A stretch of 64,000 bases of DNA, taken from positions 3,782,001-3,846,000 of the forward strand of contig CM071589.1 in the NCBI GenBank assembly GCA_036429605.1, in the 5' to 3' direction. The position numbers and the translations under genes are program-made. The notes beneath the pieces are model-generated. The model did no database searches. It saw only the letters and a list, made by a program, of their open reading frames with translations, and was not told the origin of the DNA. The DNA is from Cladobotryum mycophilum. Taxonomy: Eukaryota > Ascomycota > Sordariomycetes > Hypocreales > Hypocreaceae. Positions 23,052 through 33,812 of this stretch are shown one piece after another; position 1 is the stretch's first letter; the number at the start of each line of letters is the position of its first letter.

Positions 23052-24102
23052 CCCTCTGTAACAAGGGGGGGGGGGGGGCAGTCAAAGCAGCCTTTCATGC
23101 AAGCGTGGGCTTGGACGATTACCGGGACATTGGCGACATAGGGCCCAAAGTACCAACACTTCCACTGCCAAGCATACCGAGAGTGGACGACATTCTTCCT
23201 GGGCGCGAGTCAATGACCCTCGCTCTCTCGCTCGCTTCTTAACCGCCCTCTTTTCTGCAAAGCACGTTCTCCCAACCCTGCATGTGTTTCGCCAGGTCCT
23301 AGAAGCGAGCTCTTCTCGATGGAACAAAGGACAGGATCTTGGCTCTGCTGACAGGTCCCAAGCCCCCAAGCTCAAAAGAGAAGAAAGAAAAAAGCATGGC
23401 GACTCGCTGCAACGTCATCCAGCCACCTCACAGGCCTCCCCCTCCCCACCAGGTTGGCAGACGACAGAATTGCATCGTACCCCCACTTTTTAGCTTGTCC
23501 TGTCCTGCAGGTCTCGAGGCGGATGCAAGCCTCTCAAAGCTTTCGTTTAAGCGGTTGCAGCTCTTTTTTAGTCTGTGAGCGCCGTCCGTCGGTAGAGGAA
23601 GAATCAGGAGAAACTCAACCCAAAAGTCAAATTTCCATAGAATACTTTCCAAGGCAACGTAAGCATCAGGGTGTGATCATGCGCCCTTGATCAAAGGGCT
23701 CTAGACGGAACTACGGAGTGGTCCGCACATCATCTCTCTCTTCTCAGCTCCCAGAGTTGTCGTTGTAATAGGAAAAGAAGCTCTCCCCAACCACCTCAAA
23801 TTCGCATCCGGCACATCACATCACACACCCACCTAGACCTGTCATCCAATGGTTATAATGCCCTTGTCCCTGGAACGCCGCCCACGTTGTTCTTCTTCCC
23901 CTCGTTTGCATTACATCTCATAATTCCACGTTTCTGTTCCTGCATTTGCTGCGGCCGAATTTGGTTGAGCTTTGCGCAAACTACAACCTGTCAAGCATCA
24001 TCAACACCATCATCATCATTACTGCCATAAACCAATACTTATAACAACACCAATATTATCGCAAACATTGTCGCATCTGCGACATAATAACTATTGCCCA
24101 TC
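21746..24102. other. long intergenic region with low-complexity tracts
   Basis: 2.36 kb with pyrimidine tracts (about 22421-22460, 22490-22515), a TC microsatellite and a G14 run. It presumably holds the VOC promoter and the promoter and leader of the second MARVEL gene. The open frames depend on the repeats, and no domain is recognised. Confidence 0.6.
23010..23047. repeat. (TC)n microsatellite
   Basis: About 19 TC units, followed 17 nt later by a G14 homopolymer at 23065-23078. The poly-G is long enough that its length in the assembly is unreliable. Confidence 0.9.
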
Positions 24103-24825
24103 ATGTTGTTCGCACTGATATTCGTCTGCAATCGAATCTCGCAAATCGTCACTCTGGTAAGCTCAAAGATTGATTGGCGCATGTGTGCGATGGTGCTCGT
24201 GTTGCGCCAACGTCGGAAACCCTCAACCTTGGTTTGCGATAAAGCTAACAATCGCATTCCACAGACACCAATTGTTGGCATGCTCGGCTGGTTCGTCAAT
24301 AAATTCAACGACCACAACGCTCTCACGCCCGATCCTGTTCTCATCCTCTTCATCGTCTCTACCCTCGCCCTAGCCTGGGCCGTCTTCACCCTCTTCAGCT
24401 ACCACCGCTCGTCACACAATGCGCTTCTGGTCGCTCTCGTCGACATCCTCTTCGTCGGTGCCTTTATCGCAGGTATATACTATCTCAGCGGAATCCGCCA
24501 TGCCGACTGCGACGACCCCTCCCCTCGAAGATATTGGACCCGACACGTCCCAGGTGTCAATGACGCCGGTATCGTTTGGGGTCTTGAGAAGCCTTGCGCC
24601 ATGTTAAAGGCTTCGTGGGCCTTTGCCATTATCAATTGCATGCTCTTCGCCGTTACGGCCTTCGCTGCCTACTTGCACGGTGACAAGATGCCTGTCGTCG
24701 TGTATGACGAGCGCGTTGTTCGCAGCAGCCACAGCGGTCATCACTCTAGCCGTCACAGCCACCGACACCGCAGCCGCTCGGGTGGCTCTCGACACAGCCA
24801 TCGCTCTCACCGAGTCTATGTTTAA
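24103..24825 (+). CDS. MARVEL-domain protein with His/Arg/Ser-rich tail
   Basis: Exons 24103..24156 and 24265..24825 give 204 residues. The 108-nt phase-0 intron (GTAAGC...GCTAACAATC...CACAG) joins IVTL to TPIVGMLGW. Four hydrophobic segments include DPVLILFIVSTLALAWAVFTL, ALLVALVDILFVGAFIAGIYYL and SWAFAIINCMLFAVTAFAAYL. The ISGIRHADC loop and CAMLKASWAF segment match fungal MARVEL proteins. The C-terminal 30 residues are almost only His, Ser, Arg and Gly (SRHSHRHRSRSGG), probably cytosolic and possibly metal- or lipid-binding; that is inference. Segment one is short and its ATG follows an in-frame leader, so an upstream start or exon is possible. Confidence 0.82.
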   Translation: MLFALIFVCNRISQIVTLVSSKIDWRMCAMVLVLRQRRKPSTLVCDKANNRIPQTPIVGMLGWFVNKFNDHNALTPDPVLILFIVSTLALAWAVFTLFSYHRSSHNALLVALVDILFVGAFIAGIYYLSGIRHADCDDPSPRRYWTRHVPGVNDAGIVWGLEKPCAMLKASWAFAIINCMLFAVTAFAAYLHGDKMPVVVYDERVVRSSHSGHHSSRHSHRHRSRSGGSRHSHRSHRVYV

Positions 24826-25323
24826 GCGGCATTCTTTGGCCTAGACATTATATCGGATGACTAGGAAAATCCTGAACAAAATACAACAACGATAAAATGA
24901 TGTGCGAAAGTGGGCAGTTTAGGAAATCAAGCTTAGATGGTAATGTGATACGAAGAATGGGGATGCGCCCCTATGTGTTTGATGATATGAGGGTAAGGGG
25001 TCTGGGTAACGGATTATTTTGCTTTTATGAACGGATATATCCCCGACATGGCCACAAATATGGTCGTTGGGTTTTGCTTATGACGAACCGTGGTCAAGGT
25101 TTGTTTGGTTGCTTGACATGTCAACTTTGACATTTGGGATACCTGTGTTTTGTTGTTTTGGTTGTATATAACGTCTCTGAGCTGGTTTTAGCTGGTATGC
25201 GCTTTCGAAGCCAAACGCGTTACATAGTACGAGGTAGAATTGCCGACGATGAATGAGAAACGACACACAAGTCATATGCTTGAAATCGCTTTTGGTTGTC
25301 CTTGGTATCATTATGCTTTTAGC
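24826..25323. other. 3' intergenic between convergent genes
   Basis: About 500 bp between the stops of the MARVEL gene and DPH2. No gene, repeat or RNA is seen. Confidence 0.5.
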
Positions 25324-26909
25324 TCAATGTTTTCCTTCTTCCTCTCCAACATGATATCCTCTTGCAATGCCGCTTCTTCCCTCCTCTATTAATGTGCTTG
25401 CCTCCTCGTCGAAATCAGTACCCAAACCTTGCCATGTCCGTTGTGACCGCAGATATTCCGCCCCAGGGCTAGCAACTCCGTTTATGCTAGCCAATTCACC
25501 AGCTATCCTTTTTACAAGAGCGCCAGCTGTCTCTTGTTTATTGTCATCGCTGGCTTTGTTACTCTCGCCTGCAGGACGAGCCGTGAGCTGCATTGGCCTG
25601 CTATGGCTAACAAGTTTACCGGTCCTTAGATCAAATACGGGCGGTAGAGATTCATCTCCGTCAACACCATCCTCGGCTACTTCTTCCGTTTCATTTTCTC
25701 CATCGTGTGACTTCGGGATTTCTCCCTCCTTCTTCTCTTGATCCTCTTCCAATTTTAATTTTTCGATACCTCCCCACCATTCACCACCCCATATCCGCTC
25801 CTCCTCGCTCATGAGAGCCACTTCCATCTCGAACGGAGTAATGACTGGCCGCCAGTACGCAACATCATCTTCAATCAAGCCACTTTCCCAGCAGCCTATT
25901 ACCACCCAACCCTCAATCTCGGCAAAGTTGGCGAGCTTGGCCGGATTCAATTTACCAACCACGACCGTGTAGCTTTTCTTGCCCGCCTTTGCAATCTTGC
26001 TTCGCAGGAGGTCGATGGACGATAGATAATTTGATACAGAAAGTGTGTTGACAAGAATACCAATGACTCCAGCCGAGGCTAGTGAAAGAACTTTGGCAAA
26101 TCGTCGACGTAGGAGACCCGCAGTTCTAAAGGTTGGGTTGTCGATGGTTAGGGAAGATGGCGAAGGGACCGAAAGAATATGCAGGGAAGCAAATCGGGAC
26201 TGCAAAGCGAGGAGGAGAGATGATGGCGGGTCGGAGATGTGAAAGAGAGCATAAGCTTTGAGCGATTCCTCATCGACTTCCTCTCCTTCTATCCTCCTGT
26301 TGGGAATGATTCCGCTGGGATTCCTATGCACTTCCGTTATAACTACATTACCATACCCAACTTCTCTCAAAGCTTTCGCGATGGGTTCCACATGGTTCTG
26401 GTATGTCAAGTCCGCCATGATGACAACTTTTGTATCCTTATCCGCAAACTCCCTCGCAAACTCCCCGAGTACCGATTCGTGATCGAGCTCTTGTGATGTA
26501 TACACGTAAATGACCGGTAGACGGCTTGTCGGACTGAGGCAGGTCCTCCCGTAGTGCACTACAACATCTGCATCTGTGTGTTCTGCCGCAACCTCGTCCA
26601 CGCAGCACGCACTGTAGCTTGTATCCGCCAGGATGCATATCCTTTTGGCTATTGATCCCTCCTCTTTATTAAGCTCCCGTTTCAGAGCCTCTACTACCCT
26701 CGGGGCGTCGACTAGCATATGGTCGGGGAATTGAAGAGCGATCCTCTTCCACCCCCTTTCTGTATCTCGTCTGCTGTCTGGGAGATCTCGTAGGTTGTTC
26801 TGAGCGCATCTTCGGATAGGGTAGACTTCGTTTCTGTGGCGACTGGGACTTCGAGGATATGGTCATCCGGCGTCGATAGCACGGGTGCTGCAGCGAGTCC
26901 GCTAGACAT
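25324..26909 (-). CDS. DPH2: diphthamide biosynthesis protein 2, frame break near N-terminus
   Basis: A minus-strand gene; with one base restored it encodes 528 residues. DPH2 pairs with DPH1 in the radical-SAM-like Fe-S complex that transfers 3-amino-3-carboxypropyl from SAM to a histidine of translation elongation factor 2, in the cytosol. The start MSSGLAAAPVL (26909) runs to TTYEISQTADEIQKGG, then the frame shifts at a C5 run (26752-26756, plus strand) and continues as WKRIALQFPDHMLVDAPRVV. Family landmarks follow: ADTSYSACCVDEVAAEH, VVHYGRTCLS, VVVGKLNPAKLANF and VIGCWESGLIEDD. These include cysteines expected to hold the cluster. TPFEMEVAL and the acidic linker before WQGLGTDF are also typical. 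An otherwise intact housekeeping gene makes a sequence error the best explanation. Confidence 0.93.
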
Positions 26910-27785
26910 GGCTAATTAATGTGAAAATATGTCTTTCAAGTCGTTGTCTTATTTCCAAGCAGACAAATCAAACGTTTAGCAGAATTGAAAAATGAAAAAT
27001 GAAAAAAATTCAATAAGCTGATATTGGAGTGCGATGGTTGGAGGGGTAAGGATCCCCTGTGTGATAGCGGGGTCATGGTGTCAATCTTGTGAGACAACTA
27101 GGTGCGAAAATGGGTGCGAATTCTGTTCCTGGCCTCTCCGCGAAGCTATTCAAAAGATATGATTTATTGTCCAATTTAGTGTATTGGACTAAAAATCTGT
27201 AGTTTATGCATTTGGTTCACACTTGGAGAGGAGGTGGACAACTTCTGCATCCTATTTCGGTGTTTCTACTACGATTGGCCATATACTTAGGTAGGGTGAA
27301 CCTCACGTCCTGCATGCGATGAGACGCCACCCTCATTTACACGAATTACTTGAGTAGGTTACATGAAATACGAATGTCTGGTTGGAGTTGGTAAAGATGA
27401 AAATAAATAATCTTATTAATTTAGAAAAATGAAGCCGGTCATGGCGTTAAGAAAAGCCTTGCCAAGATTGCGACATGGTCACTATTGGGTAATTCGTCTA
27501 CCCAAAACGGAAATACGTGTCTGCATATGGCCATCTCAGATTCTCATGACACAGCGAATGAATGCATGCAACGCCGCCAAGTGACGTTTGCCTCGCACAG
27601 ACTTCTCGACTTGTCCTTTCGTAACTCATTGGTGAACATGCCTATTTGCAGGGCAGGCAAAGGAAGGAAGATCTTTTTCATTCTCTCCCTCCCTCACTCT
27701 CTGGGTATAAGAACCAGACAATCTCCCAGACTCAATTATGCTAACATTTCAACACCAGCCACCTTCTAGAAGACGATTAACAACC
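26910..27785. other. intergenic between divergent genes
   Basis: 876 bp upstream of both DPH2 (minus) and the second monooxygenase (plus). No RNA gene or repeat is recognised. An in-frame ATG at 27738 could extend the monooxygenase by 16 residues. Confidence 0.5.
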
Positions 27786-29081
27786 ATGGCCATGGACGAA
27801 ATTACTAATACAGGTCATTTTCTGGAGGGCAAGACTATAATCATCGCTGGTGGTGGTATTTCTGGCTCCGCTTTTGTTGTTGGACTCCGAAAACTATGGA
27901 ACCAGAGTCTAACACCGCCAACAATCATTGTCTACGACCGGGATGCTCAAGATCTCGCAGCCCAAAGAGAGGCCTACACTGTATCGGTGTCTGGACTTGA
28001 CAGCTCCAGTGGTCTCGTCGCTTTGAAGAAGCTTGGGCTTCTGGACCAAGCTCTTGGATACGCTGTTTCTGGGCTTGATGGCAAAGGCTCCTTTAAGATA
28101 TGGAATTCCGAGTGGACAGAGCGACTACGTTTTCGTCGAAAACCTGCACCGGGCATACCGACCCCCAGCATACGAATTACTCGGAAAGACTTGCGTCAAA
28201 TTCTACATGATGCAGCCGACATTGAGGGTCAAGGATTAATAGAATGGGAATCGCAATGTGCTTCTGCTACAAGACTTCCAAACGGACGCATAAGGGTGCG
28301 CATCGTCCAGGGCAGTGACGCCAGGGAAGTAGAGAAGGATTGCGACTTGCTTGTGGCAGCTGATGGAGCCAACAGCAAGCTGCGTCAGGATCTTCGTCCG
28401 GATGACAAATTGGAATACACTGGCGCAGTGTTGCGAGGAGGAGTAGCAAGGTTCGAGGATGCAGTTCCAGCGCCACTTAGCGATGATTGGGGGTTCATCA
28501 TGTCTCGCTCTGGTGTCTCCTGTTTCTTCTCACCGGTTGACAAACGGAGCGTGGTATGGGCGCTCGGCCATTTCGAGGACCAAGTGCCAGCCCTGGATCG
28601 CAATTCGGAGGAGCAGGTACAAGCCATGTTGGACAAATGCTTGGAGCTTGGTTCCCATTTCAAGGAGCCTTTTCAAAGCATCGTCAAGCAGACAGATCCG
28701 CCGACAATCCTGCATCTCAACACACGGGACAAGCTACCATTCTCACATTTCAAAGTTGAGGAGATGCCTGTCGTCTTTATTGGGGATAGCAATCATGCGG
28801 TAAGCCCATTTGCGGGTTATGGTGCTAATTTGGCACTGAGTGACGGCTGGGATTTGGCGGAGCAGCTCTGCAAAAGCAAATCCCTTGGTGCGGCCGTCGC
28901 AGAGTATGATAACATTAGCGTTCCCAGAGCAACCAGGGTCCTCACAGCATCTCGTTCGCGATTGAAGGACGCCCACAGTACAGGATGGCGGTATTTCAAG
29001 TTGTCGATGATGATGTCTATTGGTAGGGTTGTTGGATGGATGTTGGGAAAGGTGAGATGGATGAAGAGTCATTTGAGCTAG
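27786..29081 (+). CDS. FAD-dependent monooxygenase, TetX/salicylate-hydroxylase-like
   Basis: A single exon, 431 residues from the ATG at 27786, chosen for its context (CAACCATGG); an in-frame ATG at 27738 would add 16 residues. The N-terminus has the dinucleotide-binding motif IIIAGGGISGSAF, then a YDRD acidic strand end. LLVAADGANSKLR is the DG motif, and GDSNHAVSPFAGYGANLAL is the GD/ribityl motif with the conserved P-x-x-G-x-G-x-N. These define a group A flavoprotein hydroxylase. The C-terminus has a hydrophobic, basic segment (FKLSMMMSIGRVVGWMLGKVRW) that may bind membrane. The substrate is unknown; it is not adjacent to obvious biosynthetic genes, so it may be detoxifying. Confidence 0.87.
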   Translation: MAMDEITNTGHFLEGKTIIIAGGGISGSAFVVGLRKLWNQSLTPPTIIVYDRDAQDLAAQREAYTVSVSGLDSSSGLVALKKLGLLDQALGYAVSGLDGKGSFKIWNSEWTERLRFRRKPAPGIPTPSIRITRKDLRQILHDAADIEGQGLIEWESQCASATRLPNGRIRVRIVQGSDAREVEKDCDLLVAADGANSKLRQDLRPDDKLEYTGAVLRGGVARFEDAVPAPLSDDWGFIMSRSGVSCFFSPVDKRSVVWALGHFEDQVPALDRNSEEQVQAMLDKCLELGSHFKEPFQSIVKQTDPPTILHLNTRDKLPFSHFKVEEMPVVFIGDSNHAVSPFAGYGANLALSDGWDLAEQLCKSKSLGAAVAEYDNISVPRATRVLTASRSRLKDAHSTGWRYFKLSMMMSIGRVVGWMLGKVRWMKSHLS

Positions 29082-29635
29082 AGATGGATGGGTAATGGAA
29101 TGCGTGGATTTGTGACGGTGTTCTAGAATAATAGGCATATTGATGGAAGCATATTAAGTGCGAGAAAACACCGGTACGCAGTCCGCCTCCATTCGACCAA
29201 TACTTAATTTTTTGCTCTTTATCGTAAGTAGAATGTACCGAGTAAGCAGTGGAACTCTGGGGTGCAGTATCGGTATCGCGATAAGTCTGCACAGTGCTTG
29301 GTAGCCACTAAGATACAGTGGATAATGCTCTGCGGGGCACTTTACGCGCTGTGATGAAATTAATGGAAGGAGACGCGGTCGCGACGCGGTTCAATTTGTG
29401 CTGTGCATTCCCCATGCATTGTTTGCCGTCCCGTCTTCAGCTCGAGCTGGATTAGCCAATCCGTAGTTGTAATTTCTCAATCTCAACGCCCCCTGACTTG
29501 CTATCATACACTCGTTTACTCGATTTATACCAGCATCTTTTCAATCTTGGCCGACTGCGAAAACCCGATCCGTCATTCACGCCGTAATCATATTGCTGAC
29601 AATTTTCGTCTCGTCTTTCGTTACTCGTCACCACC
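29082..29635. other. intergenic, MSH6 promoter region
   Basis: 554 bp between the monooxygenase stop and the MSH6 start. It contains the ACGCG cluster listed separately. No open frame of note. Confidence 0.55.
29344..29388. promoter_or_regulatory. ACGCG cluster upstream of MSH6 (MBF-like sites)
   Basis: ACGCG occurs three times within 45 bp (29344, 29373, 29384), about 250-290 nt upstream of the MSH6 start; a TCGCGA palindrome overlaps the last. In yeasts MSH6 is a G1/S gene driven by MBF through ACGCGT-type boxes, so these may be the fungal equivalent. The full hexamer ACGCGT is absent. Confidence 0.5.
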
Positions 29636-32600
29636 ATGCCAGCAGCTGACAAGGCGGCGAGCACTGCTCGTACGCCAGCACGGCTCACGAGGCCTGCTCC
29701 TTCGGTCTCATCCACGGCCAAGCAGATATCCATCATGTCCTTCTTCCAGAAATCGTCGCCTGTTGCTAAATCTCCCTCCGTTCGGGAGGAGGTCTCCTCT
29801 GACCCTAAACCTTCCTCCTTATTGAAGGAGACCACCAAGGCCAACTCTGTACCAAAAATAAAGATATCGGCCAAGCTCTCAACTCCAGTACCCTCGAGCG
29901 ACGCACTGGAACCACCGAGCTCTCAGGAGAACCTCGATGCGACTCCAAAGCCAACCAAGGAAACTTTGCCTTCATCGTCGGTGCGAGGGGGAAACAAGTC
30001 GAAGAGGTTGAGTGTCATGGCAGGGAGCAGCCCAACCCGCAAGGTAAGCAGAATTGGCCCCACAGTGCTGTGAATAGATGCTTATGATTGCCCCTCTACA
30101 GGTAAGGAGAGCCGTTAACTACGCCGAATCCTCTGACGAGGACGAGCCATTCTCCTATGGTGCTTCTCAACCTCGACGTCGCAATAGGACACGGAATGTT
30201 ATCAAGGAGGAAGATGAAGATGAATTTGGTGGGAGCGATGCTGCAGAGCCAGAGGATGACGGTAATGATCCCCCTCCCCTTGTAGCGTATAGCTCCACTG
30301 ACAATGACCCCAGATGACATGGGTGACTTTGTTGTATCTGATGACGAGTCAGATGTCGAAAGCTCTCGATCCAAAAAGAGGAAGCGACCAGCAAAGCCTC
30401 AGTTGTCACGCAAGCGCTCCAATATCTCATCTGCAGTTAAACGAGAGGAACCTGTCGATATCGTACATGATGATAATGATGAGCTCATGGATGATTTACC
30501 CACCGCATCCACAGCTAAGCAGTGGAGTTATGATCCAGAGTCAACCGAAAAACAGGCCGTTACGGAACCAGCTAGGCGAGCAGCCAAGGATCCAAAAGTC
30601 AAGGAGAAGGCATATATGAAGGAGCCCGAGGAGCGCCACCCCTGGCTGGTTAACGTCCGGGACAAGGAGAAGCGCACACCTGACGACCCAGAATATGACC
30701 CACGGTCGATTTTCGTTCCGCCAATGGCCTGGAATAAGTTCTCTGCATTCGAGAAACAGTATTGGGAGATTAAACAGAACCTCTGGGATACAATTGTCTT
30801 TTTCAAAAAGGGCAAGTTTTATGAACTTTACGAAAATGATGCTACTGTTGGACACCAGGAGTTTGACCTCAAAATGACTGACAGAGTCAACATGCGCATG
30901 GTTGGAGTACCCGAAAGTTCCCTTGACCATTGGGTCAACCAATTCATCGCAAAGCAATACAAAGTTGCTCGGGTTGATCAGATGGAGACGAATCTTGGCA
31001 AAGAGATGCGAGAGCGCCAAGACAAGAGCGGCAAGAAGGCCGACAAAATCATTTCCCGTGAATTAGCCTGTGTTTTGACAGCAGGCACGCTCGTTGACGG
31101 TGGCATGTTGCAAGATGACATGGCTGCCTACTGTGTGGCCATCAAGGAATCCGTGGTTGATGACCTGCCAGCCTTTGGCATTGCGTTTACAGATACTGCC
31201 ACAGGGCGATTCTACTTGTCTGAATTTGTTGATGATGTTGATCTCACTAAGTTTGAGACTCTTGTGGCACAAGTCAGCCCTAAAGAACTTTTGCTGGAAA
31301 AGTCCCACCTGTCAACAAAGGCTCTTCGTATTCTCAAGAACAATACCAGCCCCACCACCATCTGGACTCATCTGAAACCTGGGACGGAATTCTGGGATGC
31401 AGATACTTCGCGCCGGGAGTTGAGTTGCGGAAAGTACTTTACTGATGATGATGGCGAAGATGATGTGTGGCCTGAAATTCTGCAAGAAAAGAAGGATAAT
31501 GATTTGATCATGTCTGCTATTGGCGGTTTGGTTTCATATCTCCGCTTCTTGAAACTCGAAAAGCCCCTTCTTTCACAAGGAAGCTTTGAAACTTATAGCC
31601 CTATTCAGAAGAATGGGACACTCATTCTGGATGGCCAAAGCTTGATCAATCTAGAAGTGTTTTCAAACACCGTTAATGGCGGCTCGGAGGGAACACTCTT
31701 CTATCTCCTAAACAAGTGTGTCACGCCCTTTGGCAAGCGTTTATTGCGTCAATGGGTCGCCCATCCGCTATGCAACATTGAGCGGATTAACGAGCGCTTG
31801 GATGCTGTTGAAATGTTGAACACGGATCCATCAGTTCGCGAGCAATTCGCGTCACAGCTGGTCAAGATGCCAGACCTGGAAAGACTCATTTCTCGGATCC
31901 ACGCCGGCGCCTGCAAGCCCGAGGATTTCATTCGAGTTCTAGAAGGGTTTGAGCAGATTGAGTATACAATGACTCTGGTGAACGCCTTCAAGGGTGGTAA
32001 TGGCCTTGTGGATAGGTTGATCTCGTCCATGCCGGATCTTGAAGAGCCCCTGAATTATTGGAGAACGGCGTTTGACCGACGCAAGGTCCGAGAAGAAAAG
32101 CTCCTAATTCCCGAGCCCGGCATCGATGAAGACTTTGACAGTAGTTTGGCTCAGATTGATGATATCAAAGGCCAGCTAAACGACTTGTTGAACGCGAAGA
32201 AATCAGAGCTCAAGTCCAAAACACTCAAGTTTACTGATATTGGCAAGGAAATCTATCAGATTGAAGCGCCGAAGAGTGTCAAGGTCCCTTCGAGCTGGCG
32301 CCAAATGTCTGCAACCAAAGATGTTAAACGATTCTATTTCCCTCAACTTACAGATCTTGTCCGAAAACTCCAAGAGGCCGAAGAAACGCATTCCCAGCTC
32401 GTCCGAGAGGTGGCATCACGCTTTTTTAAGAAATTTGACGTTGACTACCCAACCTGGATTCGAGCAATCCAAATCATCGCCCAACTTGACTGCCTTGTCA
32501 GTCTTGCAAAGGCATCGGGGTCATTAGGCGAGCCAAGCTGTCGGCCACAATTTATTGATGAGGAGCGTAGCGTGATCGAGTTTGAGGAGCTGAGACACCC

Positions 32601-33456
32601 ATGCATGATCAACACAGTGGACGACTTCATTCCTAATGACATTAAGCTTGGTGGTGACCAGGCCAAGATCAATCTGCTGACTGGTGCCAACGCGGCTGGC
32701 AAGTCGACAATTCTCCGAATGGTAAGTTCCGCAACCTGCTTTCTTTTCGCCTACTGTCATGTTTGCTAACCGTTGTCACAGTCTTGTACCGCTGTTATCA
32801 TGGCACAAATTGGATGCTTCGTTCCAGCAGTATCAGCACGCCTGACCCCCGTGGATCGTATCATGTCTCGTCTTGGTGCCAACGACAATATCTTTGCGGC
32901 GCAGTCCACCTTCTTCGTAGAGTTATCCGAGACCAAGAAGATTCTCGCCGAGGCCACGCCCCGTTCGCTTGTTATTCTTGACGAGCTAGGCCGAGGAACC
33001 AGTTCGTATGATGGTGTTGCTGTAGCACAGGCCGTACTGCATCATGTGTCTACTCACATTGGCTGCGTGGGTTTCTTCGCAACGCACTACCATTCTTTGG
33101 CTACCGAGTTTGAGAACCACCCCGAGATTCGTGCCCGCCGAATGCAGATCCACGTGGATGAGGCAGAGCGACGAGTAACCTTCTTGTATAAACTGGAGGA
33201 TGGCGTGGCAGAGGGTAGTTTCGGTATGCACTGCGCTGCCATGTGCGGTATCTCCAACCGTGTCATTGAGAGGGCAGAAGTAGCCGCCAAGGAATGGGAG
33301 CATACAAGCAGGTTGAAGGATAGCTTGGACAAAGCTAAGACGGGCTGCTATATCCCATTGGGTATTCTGAGCGACGTGGGCGCGTTGTTGGGGGACAAGG
33401 GTGACATTGGCGAGATGGGAGTCGACGTTCTGCTAAAGGCTATTGAAAGCCTATGA
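29636..33456 (+). CDS. MSH6: DNA mismatch repair protein MSH6
   Basis: Four exons, 29636..30043, 30102..30261, 30314..32721 and 32782..33456, give 1,216 residues. MSH6 pairs with MSH2 as MutS-alpha, which recognises base mismatches and small loops in the nucleus. A PCNA-binding PIP box, QISIMSFF (Gln30, Ile33, Phe36, Phe37), lies at the N-terminus, followed by a charged disordered linker. The mismatch-binding domain has GKFYELYEND with the Phe-x-Glu motif. The connector, lever and clamp regions lead to the ATPase with Walker A TGANAAGKST just before the last intron and Walker B LVILDELGRGTSS (Asp1059, Glu1060). QSTFFVELSET and the ATHYHSL switch are intact. All three introns keep frame. Nothing is broken in this gene. 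Confidence 0.97.
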
Positions 33457-33812
33457 TGGTTTAATTTGGGATTCATATTCGGCGCAGCACACCCCAAGTT
33501 GAGAAATGGGAGGTGTTTACAAGGGGCTTGGTTTGGGAGATTCGTGTACAATACTTGCAAGGTTGTTCTGGGCTTTTGAGGCATAGCGGAGCCGCACGAA
33601 ACGGGCATAAAAAATAAAGTTAGATATTCAAGATCGGGGGTAATAAGAAACATCCATTTAAACCAAAAGCCACCTGATCAACAAAAAACTTGAGATGTAC
33701 CAACTGTGACACATGAAAGCATTCCTACGCCAAGTCATCACTCTACCAAACGCCAGACAAGAACTAAATCAGACTGACAAAAACTCAAAACCCGCCTCCC
33801 ATCACATTTCCT
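33457..33812. other. 3' intergenic between convergent genes
   Basis: 356 bp between the stops of MSH6 and the zinc-cluster protein gene. No distinct signal. Confidence 0.5.

Noticed and set aside
23010..23078. TC repeat plus poly-G considered as a possible transposon edge or CRISPR-like structure
   Set aside because: Simple sequence only; no target-site duplication, spacer pattern or transposase nearby.
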